From Sporanaerobacter acetigenes DSM 13106 (GTDB taxonomy: Bacteria; Bacillota; Clostridia; Tissierellales; Sporanaerobacteraceae): a stretch of DNA of 64,000 nucleotides. Of the stretch, positions 56,949 to 64,000 are shown piece after piece. Where the stretch lies: assembly GCF_900130025.1 (NCBI RefSeq), contig NZ_FQXR01000002.1, positions 62,001 through 126,000 on the forward strand, read 5' to 3'. The translations under genes were made by a program, and so were the position numbers. Under the pieces are notes generated by a model. The model was not told where the DNA came from, ran no database searches, and was given only the letters and a program-made list of their open reading frames with translations. The stretch's first letter is position 1, and each line of letters opens with the position of its first letter.

Positions 56949-57971
56949 ATGGATTTAAAAGAAGTTCAATCTGTAGCAAGAGAGAAAATGAAGGGCTATT
57001 GTAGAGTTTGCCCTGTTTGCAATGGAGTAGCCTGTGCTGGAGAAGTACCAGGAATGGGAGGTTCACTGACAGGATCTTCTTTCAAAATCAATGTAGAAGA
57101 TTTAAATAAAGTTAAATTGAAATTAAAAACTATCCACGATGCCAAAAATCCAAATTTGAATTTTAAATTTTTTGATACAAATTTAGACTTTCCCATCATA
57201 ACTGCACCTATAACTGGTAGTGTCTTCAATATGGGAGGAGCTCTAACTGAAAGAGAATATGTAGATAGTGCAGTAAATGGCAGCATCTCTTCAGGAACTA
57301 TTGCTATGATTGGTGATTCAGCAGATTTAACTATGTATGAAGAAGGAATTAATATATTGAAAGAAGTTAATGGCAAAGGTGTTCCTATTATTAAACCAAG
57401 AGAAAATCCCTCAGTCATTCAAAATGTAAAAAAGGCTGAAAAAATAAATCCAATAGCTGTAGGAATGGATATTGATGGAGCAGGTTTAGTGACCATGGCT
57501 CTTAAAGGACAACCTGTTGGGCCAAAAACTATTGAAGAATTAAAAGAAATAGTTTCTTCAACCAATTTGCCTTTCATTCTAAAAGGAATCATGACTCCTG
57601 AAGAAGCTAAATTGGCTGTAGAAATTGGAGCAAAGGCTATAGTAGTTTCAAATCATGGTGGCAGAATACTTGATCATACTCAGTCTACTGCAAGAGTACT
57701 TCCTGAAATAAAAGAAGCTGTAGATGGACAAATAATGATACTTGTAGATGGAGGAATACGTTCTGGAGTTGATGTATTTAAGATGTTGGCTTTAGGAGCA
57801 GATGGAGTATTGATAGGTAGACCTATAGTCATTGGAGCTTTTGGAGGATATAAAGAAGGGGTTTCACTTGTTCTTAACAATATGAAAAACGAATTATATC
57901 AAGCTATGATACTCACAGGCTGTAAAGATTTAGCTTCTATTGACCGTTCAAAGATTTCAGTAGAATGGTAA
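56949..57971 (+). CDS. FMN-dependent alpha-hydroxy-acid dehydrogenase (lactate oxidase-like)
   Basis: A 340-residue TIM-barrel flavoprotein. Signatures: substrate/FMN motif SNHGGRILDHTQSTARVLPE, ILVDGGIRSGVDVFKMLALG and GRPIVIGAF. The conserved Lys (FILKGIMTPEEA) is present. The N-terminus has CRVCPVCNGVACAGEVPGMG, four cysteines in 11 residues, unlike classical lactate oxidase and possibly a metal or Fe-S site. Substrate is probably lactate or another 2-hydroxy acid. AAGGGG precedes the ATG. Monocistronic. Confidence 0.87.
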   Translation: MDLKEVQSVAREKMKGYCRVCPVCNGVACAGEVPGMGGSLTGSSFKINVEDLNKVKLKLKTIHDAKNPNLNFKFFDTNLDFPIITAPITGSVFNMGGALTEREYVDSAVNGSISSGTIAMIGDSADLTMYEEGINILKEVNGKGVPIIKPRENPSVIQNVKKAEKINPIAVGMDIDGAGLVTMALKGQPVGPKTIEELKEIVSSTNLPFILKGIMTPEEAKLAVEIGAKAIVVSNHGGRILDHTQSTARVLPEIKEAVDGQIMILVDGGIRSGVDVFKMLALGADGVLIGRPIVIGAFGGYKEGVSLVLNNMKNELYQAMILTGCKDLASIDRSKISVEW

Positions 57972-57997
57972 AGGACTCTTTTAGGAGTCCTTTTATT
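57970..57997 (+). terminator. terminator after the hydroxy-acid dehydrogenase
   Basis: AAAGGACTC / GAGTCCTTT with a 6-nt loop then TTTATTT. It overlaps the end of the minus-strand repeat protein and can serve both genes. Confidence 0.85.
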
Positions 57998-58506
57998 TAG
58001 CCGATTTTTTGTTTTAAATCTTGAATTTCTAATTCATGTCTTCCTACTATTTCTTTTAATCTTCTATTTTCTTGTTCAATTCTTTTGTTATTTTTGATGC
58101 TTTCTTCTTTGAATTCTGTCAAAAATGCTGTCTGTTCATATACTGCATTTAGCTTCTTATCAATTTCATCTACTTTTTCTTTTACGCCTAACATGTCCTC
58201 TTTTAAGCTCGATACATTTCCTTTTACACCTGACATGTCCTCTCTTAAGCCCGATACATCTTCTTTTACGCCTAACATGTCATCTTTTAAGCTCGATACA
58301 TTTCCTTTTACACCTGACATGTCCTCTCTTAAGCCCGATACATCTTCTTTTACGCCTGACATGTCTTCTTTTAAGCTCGATACATTTCCTTTTACGCCTG
58401 ACATGTCTTCTTTTAAGCCCGATACATCTCCCTTTACGCCTGATATGTCTTCCCTCAATGCCTTCAATTCACTCAACACTATGGCTTGAAACTCTTCATT
58501 GGTCAT
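57997..58506 (-). CDS. coiled-coil protein with 14-residue repeats
   Basis: A 169-residue protein, all helical. Residues about 20-110 are six 14-residue units of the form GVKGDVSGLKEDMS, GVKGNVSSLKEDMS and so on, alternating two variants; this gives a two-heptad coiled coil. The C-terminal third (IDKKLNAVYEQTAFLTEFKE, then RIEQENRRLKEIVGRHELEI) is a further coil. Start ATG 58506 follows GGGGGC; a TTG lies just before. Such proteins resemble phage or surface coils; function unknown. Confidence 0.8.
   Translation of the reverse strand: MTNEEFQAIVLSELKALREDISGVKGDVSGLKEDMSGVKGNVSSLKEDMSGVKEDVSGLREDMSGVKGNVSSLKDDMLGVKEDVSGLREDMSGVKGNVSSLKEDMLGVKEKVDEIDKKLNAVYEQTAFLTEFKEESIKNNKRIEQENRRLKEIVGRHELEIQDLKQKIG
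58180..58458. repeat. 42-bp tandem DNA repeat in the coiled-coil gene
   Basis: Six full 42-bp units (TTTTACGCCTAACATGTCCTC plus a 21-nt partner) and a partial seventh, with two alternating types giving an 84-bp higher-order period. They encode the 14-residue protein units. Copy number could vary between strains. Confidence 0.9.
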
Positions 58507-58626
58507 TTCTATCGCCCCCAATAAATATATCTTTTAAATATTATACCATATTTAATGAAATTTTATTTATTTATATTTTCTATTTATTAAAATCTATGTA
58601 AATTATTTTCACTGCTTTCGTAGAAT

Positions 58627-59133
58627 TTAACTACAAATTTTCATTTCATAACTATATTCTTTTAGTTTACCTTCATAGATTAATTTTAGTTTTTTACATT
58701 CTCTAAAATCTTCAGGACATACAAGGGCTGCATGTTTATGAACAATAAATATTCCACTATTGTATAATAGGGTAGCTACAAATTGAGAACAAAAATAATT
58801 ATACTTTCTTTCTACCGGAACCCTTAGCATTATTCCAAATAGTCCTAACAGGTTGTAGCTATACTTGTCCTCATTCATTCTAAATTTGTTCAACTCTTTT
58901 TTTAATCTCTTATATTGAATATCATTTACCTTTAAAGAATACAATGCACATCTGGTTTCAGGAAATCTTGCATAGGTTCCATTTACAACATCCTCTTTTA
59001 CAAAACCACCAATTATAGGATTTGAGGGCCTTATTCTACCAAAACTATATAGTTCATTGAGATTTTTATCTAATGAAATAGAAACATGAGTATAGGGTTC
59101 CCTTGTATATACATAAATACATCTTGATAGCAA
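58627..59133 (-). CDS. YiiX-like permuted papain-type (NlpC/P60 superfamily) protein
   Basis: A 168-residue protein with catalytic-type His in YTHVSISLD and Cys in YNYFCSQFVATLL, the arrangement of the YiiX/PF05708 group that cleaves amide bonds in lipids or the envelope. The first codon I can use is TTG 59133, but family-like sequence (VIYILLTHSGSLLSR) continues upstream to a GAGG at about 59180 with no canonical start codon, so the real start is unclear. It lies behind an ECF-type promoter copy. Confidence 0.78.
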   Translation of the reverse strand: MLSRCIYVYTREPYTHVSISLDKNLNELYSFGRIRPSNPIIGGFVKEDVVNGTYARFPETRCALYSLKVNDIQYKRLKKELNKFRMNEDKYSYNLLGLFGIMLRVPVERKYNYFCSQFVATLLYNSGIFIVHKHAALVCPEDFRECKKLKLIYEGKLKEYSYEMKICS

Positions 59134-59246
59134 AGAACCACTATGAGTAAGTAAAATATATATTACTTTATTATTCCTCTATTGCTAAAATTTTAAAAAT
59201 AATTGAATCTAAATAGATACACTAAATCAACTTTTTATATCTATTT

Positions 59247-59277
59247 ATTATAACGAAATTGACAAAAAAAGTACTGC
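59247..59277 (-). promoter_or_regulatory. ECF-type promoter copy 2 (upstream of the YiiX-like gene)
   Basis: GCAGTAC (59277-59271) and TCGTTATAAT (59256-59247) with 15 bp between GTAC and CGTT. Nearly the same sequence precedes the ECF sigma operon at 62113-62083, with equal spacing. Confidence 0.65.
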
Positions 59278-59278
59278 A

Positions 59279-59312
59279 AAAAAAACAAAAGAGAATGAAA
59301 TTTCATCCTCTC
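59279..59312 (-). terminator. terminator of the ECF operon
   Basis: AGAGGATGAAA / TTTCATTCTCT with one G-U pair, followed by TTTGTTTTTTTTG. It ends where the next promoter begins. Confidence 0.75.
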
Positions 59313-59337
59313 ACTTAAATACAGTATGCTTTTTATA

Positions 59338-60261
59338 TCATTCCAATTTATCTACGGTTAATTCATCACAGTTGAGAACATATATACAACTATCCCCATT
59401 TCCATATACTAGCTCTCCTTTAACAGCATGTTCTTCTTCTCCTTGAATTTTTTCTTCAGTAGTCTTCCATTTCACATTTCCCTTTAGCATTTCTTTAGCA
59501 TCTACATAAGCATCTACTTTTACATCTGTATTTTTTCCCAATCTGATTTTTGCCCGATTTACACTATCTATAATCCAATTATCTTTAATCTCATCAGCCA
59601 TCAATCTCAAATCACTGCCACCATTTATTTCAACTTTTTTATTGCATGGTAATGTAATATTGAAATCACAGGGACATACATATTGAATATTGTTGTTATA
59701 ATCTGAACAATCCATAAACGAAATATATAGAACATTGTCTAATTTATTAATGACAATATATTCATCATTTAAAACTTCTTTAGCTTTTTCTCTATCATCA
59801 GTTGTTATATTAATCGAACCAGAAGAAACTACTTTGTTACTTTCTCCAGACCTAACAGTTAAACTAGTATGAAATGGTGAATTTACAACTATTTTTTCAA
59901 TTTCTTTATCAACTTCAAACTCATTGCAAGGAATTTTAAACTTATAAACTTGAGAAAAAATTCTTGTATTAATTTTATCTATCATATTAGTTTCAATCAA
60001 ACTATAAATTCCTAAATTTATGACAACTATCAATAAAACTATAAATATGCTAAAAAAATCATACTTTATATTCATATCTTCTTCTTTATATTTATAACTA
60101 TACCACAGTATTTCTCCACCTATCAAAAATAGTATTGCAGGCCAAAATTTGATTGATAACTTTACAGCTGATACGCTTTCTATTTGCGCAATAAATATGA
60201 GCACTCCAAAGGCAATTAACACAATTCCCATAGAAATTGTTCCTACTCGTCTTTTTCGCAT
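59338..60261 (-). CDS. membrane protein with DUF5668-like and adhesin-like C-terminal domain
   Basis: A 307-residue protein: four N-terminal membrane segments (ISMGIVLIAFGVLIFIA, then KFWPAILFLIGGEILW as in DUF5668, then IFIVLLIVVINLGIYS), followed by a beta-rich part resembling DUF4097 adhesins (EFEVDKEIEKIVVNSPFHTS, VNRAKIRLGKNTDVKVDAYV). Last gene of the ECF operon, overlapping the previous one by 19 nt. Probably an envelope-stress output; function unknown. Confidence 0.65.
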   Translation of the reverse strand: MRKRRVGTISMGIVLIAFGVLIFIAQIESVSAVKLSIKFWPAILFLIGGEILWYSYKYKEEDMNIKYDFFSIFIVLLIVVINLGIYSLIETNMIDKINTRIFSQVYKFKIPCNEFEVDKEIEKIVVNSPFHTSLTVRSGESNKVVSSGSINITTDDREKAKEVLNDEYIVINKLDNVLYISFMDCSDYNNNIQYVCPCDFNITLPCNKKVEINGGSDLRLMADEIKDNWIIDSVNRAKIRLGKNTDVKVDAYVDAKEMLKGNVKWKTTEEKIQGEEEHAVKGELVYGNGDSCIYVLNCDELTVDKLE

Positions 60262-61022
60262 ATATCTTCATCCCCATCCGATTTATTTTCTTTTACTTTA
60301 TTTTTAGATAACAATCTAATGCCGCCAATTATAAATATTAGAGATACAATTGTAGTTTGAATATAGTTACGCATTTCATAAGGTATAAGAGGATAAAGTA
60401 TTCTCTCCACAACAATTAAAATACCTATCCCAATAAATATCCAACCTACCCATTGTGATTTTATTTTTGGCAATGCAAATGAAACTTCTTCATCAGGTTT
60501 ATTTCCTTCAACACAATGAAATGCATCAAAAAAACTATAAAACCAGATTAGAGGCAGTACAAATAAAAACAAACTCAAATTTAACCATCCCATAAAAAAT
60601 ATAGTAAAGAAAAAAGCACCCATTATAGTTAATCCCTTTTTTTGCTGTCCTAAATACATATGACCTGCTCCAGGTATTATAGATAAAGCCAAGGTAATAG
60701 CTTTTCTATTTGATTCTTTCATTTCTTCTCCGTCCTCCTCATTTATTTTTTTCCCTGTACCATCATACTCTTCAGCAATAAATTTTTTCTTTGTGGATGA
60801 AACATCTATCAATGCAATAACCCATAATACCAGCAATGAAAAAACTAATACTGCAGCAAATCCATCATTGTGAGTAACAATTGCCATCCCTGATAAACTA
60901 AAAATTAGTATGAAAAATATTAAAAGAAATACTACTCCCCTATCTCTAAAACCTAGGTAAAAGTGCGACAATCCAGGTACAAAAGATAATAAAAAAGTTA
61001 TAAATCTACTTTTTTCTTTCAT
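60243..61022 (-). CDS. polytopic membrane protein, TM2-like repeats
   Basis: A 259-residue membrane protein. Two similar blocks, FLLSFVPGLSHFYLGFRDRG and LALSIIPGAGHMYLGQQKKG, each with PGxxHxYLG and a following helix, followed by a third with WIFIGIGILIVVERI as in DUF5668. The duplicated PG-(SH/GH)-YLG motif recalls TM2-domain proteins. Third gene of the ECF operon; it overlaps both neighbours (4 and 19 nt). Confidence 0.65.
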   Translation of the reverse strand: MKEKSRFITFLLSFVPGLSHFYLGFRDRGVVFLLIFFILIFSLSGMAIVTHNDGFAAVLVFSLLVLWVIALIDVSSTKKKFIAEEYDGTGKKINEEDGEEMKESNRKAITLALSIIPGAGHMYLGQQKKGLTIMGAFFFTIFFMGWLNLSLFLFVLPLIWFYSFFDAFHCVEGNKPDEEVSFALPKIKSQWVGWIFIGIGILIVVERILYPLIPYEMRNYIQTTIVSLIFIIGGIRLLSKNKVKENKSDGDEDICEKDE

Positions 61023-61507
61023 TTCAATCCCTCCTCAAGTTTAGATATTTGAAAATTATTGATAAAATTAGATGTTCTATTCACTATATTTTCCGATAAG
61101 CTAAATACAATATTGAATTTATCTGTTGTTTCTTTTTTAATAGTTGATTTAGCCATTTGAGGTAATACATCAACCAATCCACTGTAAAATCCACCCCAAG
61201 TCAGAATAATAGCAACTGCAGCTACTGCTACATAATAGCCAAACATATGTTTAAATGATTCTGTATATTTCTCGACTTTAACTTTTGGTTTGTATTTTAT
61301 TTTTCGTATATCTTCCATTGTCCTATGGTTAAAATCAGATGAAATTGTTTCTTCAGCACTATCTATTTCCTCACTGCCTATAAGAGAGAGAAAAATTTCC
61401 ATACATTCATCGCATTCATAAAGATGTTCTTCCATTTCTTTGGACTTTTCTTTTGAAAAAGCTTTTTCTTTATAAAAAATCCATTCCAATTCATCATAAT
61501 GTTTCAT
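61019..61507 (-). CDS. anti-sigma factor with zinc-finger domain
   Basis: A 162-residue anti-sigma: N-terminal zf-HC2 motif MEEHLYECDECMEIF (H-x3-C-x2-C), membrane segment YYVAVAAVAIILTWGGFYSG, and a 60-residue outer part. Binds and silences the sigma factor encoded just upstream, with which it overlaps by 14 nt. Confidence 0.88.
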   Translation of the reverse strand: MKHYDELEWIFYKEKAFSKEKSKEMEEHLYECDECMEIFLSLIGSEEIDSAEETISSDFNHRTMEDIRKIKYKPKVKVEKYTESFKHMFGYYVAVAAVAIILTWGGFYSGLVDVLPQMAKSTIKKETTDKFNIVFSLSENIVNRTSNFINNFQISKLEEGLK

Positions 61508-62057
61508 TTTCTTCCCTCCACTTTTTTTTCAACATATTGCGTCCACGATAAAGCCTAGAAGCTATCGTCTTTGTAGTAGTACACTCCTCTCTGGCAATAT
61601 CCTCATAACTTTTTTCTTGAAAATAAAATTTTATAATTACATCTTTATATATATCTGGTATATCTTCACATAATCTATGAATTTTTTCTCTACTTTCTTT
61701 TTGTATTAAAATATCTTCTGGAGTTTTATAGAAAACTAATTCCTCAACATTTACTATATTTTCAATATTATCTATTGTTTTTTCCCTATGTTTATTTATA
61801 TTTTTTCTTTTCCAGTCTATAGATTTATTAGCTGCAATTTTGCCTATCCACCCTTTGAAATTCTGAGTTTTATATTCTGGAAGGGAAATATAGATTTGCA
61901 AGAAAACTTCTTGTGCTATATTTTCTGCTTCATCATGTTCCTTAATAAAATTTAATATAACAGCAAATATATATCCTTTATATCTATCTATTATTTTGGC
62001 AAATGCTTCTTCATTTCCTGATAGTGTTTGCTTTATCAGCTCCATATCCTGCTCCAT
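61494..62057 (-). CDS. ECF-type RNA polymerase sigma factor
   Basis: A 187-residue ECF sigma: region 2 FIKEHDEAENIAQEVFLQIY and KGWIGKIAANKSIDWKRK, region 4 KDVIIKFYFQEKSYEDIARE then TTTKTIASRLYRGRNMLKKK. GGAGGGG precedes the ATG. Its operon (anti-sigma, two membrane proteins) and the YiiX-like gene share the same promoter element, so it probably activates itself. Confidence 0.93.
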   Translation of the reverse strand: MEQDMELIKQTLSGNEEAFAKIIDRYKGYIFAVILNFIKEHDEAENIAQEVFLQIYISLPEYKTQNFKGWIGKIAANKSIDWKRKNINKHREKTIDNIENIVNVEELVFYKTPEDILIQKESREKIHRLCEDIPDIYKDVIIKFYFQEKSYEDIAREECTTTKTIASRLYRGRNMLKKKWREENETL

Positions 62058-62082
62058 ATTTCCCCTCCTTTCTCTCTCACTA

Positions 62083-62113
62083 ATTATAACGAAGTAAACA
62101 AAAAAAGTACTGC
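62083..62113 (-). promoter_or_regulatory. ECF-type promoter copy 1 (sigma operon)
   Basis: GCAGTAC (62113-62107) and TCGTTATAAT (62092-62083) with 15 bp between GTAC and CGTT. Identical core and spacing to copy 2 at 59277-59247, including the T-rich run between. Confidence 0.65.
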
Positions 62114-62120
62114 AAAAAAT

Positions 62121-62153
62121 AAAAAAAATCTCTGAGAAAAATTTCTCAGAGAT
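62121..62153 (-). terminator. groEL terminator
   Basis: ATCTCTGAGAAA / TTTCTCAGAGAT with a two-nt loop then seven or more T. It ends directly at the T-rich upstream flank of the sigma-operon promoter. Confidence 0.9.
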
Positions 62154-62160
62154 TTTTTTA

Positions 62161-63798
<1,638 letters not shown>

Positions 63799-63814
63799 TC
63801 ACTCTCCTTTATTT

Positions 63815-64000
63815 TTATTCAATAACAGCTAAAACATCGTTTAACTTAATTATTGTATACTCTACTCCATCAAGTTTAACTTCAGTTCCAGCATATTTTG
63901 AGAATATAACTCTGTCTCCTACCTTTATTTGATCTTTTTTCTTTTCATCATTTACGATATCTGGGCCTACAGCCATAACTTCAGCCATCTGTGGTTGCTC
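63815..64000 (-). CDS. groES: 10 kDa co-chaperonin GroES (partial, 5' end beyond window)
   Basis: The last 61 codons are visible: QMAEVMAVGPDIVNDEKKK, IKVGDRVIFSKYAGTEVKLD and YTIIKLNDVLAVIE before TAA. The first third lies past the window end. Cap of GroEL; next gene is groEL. Confidence 0.97.
   Translation of the reverse strand, partial: EQPQMAEVMAVGPDIVNDEKKKDQIKVGDRVIFSKYAGTEVKLDGVEYTIIKLNDVLAVIE

Noticed and set aside
58180-58458. Regular repeats as a possible CRISPR array
   Set aside because: The 42-bp units are directly adjacent, vary in step with the protein repeat and have no unique spacers; no cas genes in the window.
58125-58601. 158-codon plus-strand frame opposite the coiled-coil repeat gene
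   Set aside because: Created by the 42-bp tandem repeats being open on both strands; it is leucine-rich without a start signal.

Overview
This 64 kb window comes from a low-GC, AT-rich Gram-positive anaerobe, most likely a member of the Clostridia/Tissierellia. I infer this from the gene content (long single-chain PurL, groES-groEL, two ECF sigma/anti-sigma pairs, a lactate-oxidase-like FMN enzyme, oleate hydratase, SPL-type radical SAM protein), strong purine-rich ribosome binding sites, frequent TTG/GTG starts, and classical TTGACA/TATAAT promoters. Most genes are on the minus strand. No rRNA, tRNA or CRISPR array was seen.

Region by region. (1) 0-10.3 kb: a minus-strand purine operon, purL-purE-purF-purM-purN-purH-purD, lacking purC, driven by one good promoter flanked by three copies of an AATTTGAAT motif. 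(2) 10.5-17.7 kb: a plus-strand pair (DUF8052-like gene, CstA-type transporter). An IS4-family element sits exactly in the loop of the cstA terminator. It is followed by a HEPN/MNT toxin-antitoxin pair, a GNAT enzyme and a nucleoside phosphorylase preceded by a structured leader with its own promoter and terminator, then an SPL-like radical SAM gene. (3) 17.8-28 kb: a secreted stalk/thioredoxin-like protein, an ArsR-type regulator with two ABC exporter half-transporters, a saccharopine-dehydrogenase-like enzyme, a DUF4300-like lipoprotein and a MATE pump, interspersed with a dispersed palindromic repeat. (4) 28-33.3 kb: a coupled three-gene system, MoxR-type AAA ATPase + beta-propeller + VWA protein. 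(5) 33.4-39.2 kb: oleate hydratase and a TetR regulator, then sucC-sucD-aromatic-exporter-like genes under a cobalamin riboswitch with tandem terminators.

(6) 39.1-44.7 kb is rich in decay: a spoVB/MATE-like pseudogene, a retropepsin-like protease with a broken partner, an AbiEii remnant and a second retropepsin remnant, mixed with an intact ECF sigma/anti-sigma pair and a lipoprotein. (7) 44.6-47.8 kb: phnD-phnC-phnE phosphonate-type ABC importer. (8) 47.9-53.6 kb: an ABC-F resistance-type pseudogene that still carries its leader-peptide attenuator, a polysaccharide deacetylase, a PBECR4-like protein, a candidate structured ncRNA with tandem hairpin units, a GNAT, a Nudix hydrolase, a tandem-GNAT pseudogene and a KilA-N fragment. 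(9) 53.7-64 kb: guaB-guaA, an FMN lactate-oxidase-like gene, a protein built on 14-residue repeats, a YiiX-like protein, a four-gene ECF sigma operon, and groEL with the 3' part of groES.

How the genes work together: purL-purD and guaBA cover most of IMP and GMP synthesis. The ECF operon and the YiiX-like gene share an almost identical promoter element, which suggests a small autoregulated envelope-stress regulon. The most unusual items are the AAA/propeller/VWA system, the ncRNA at about 50.6-50.9 kb, the nucleoside phosphorylase leader, and the IS sitting in a terminator loop with its own inward-facing terminators.
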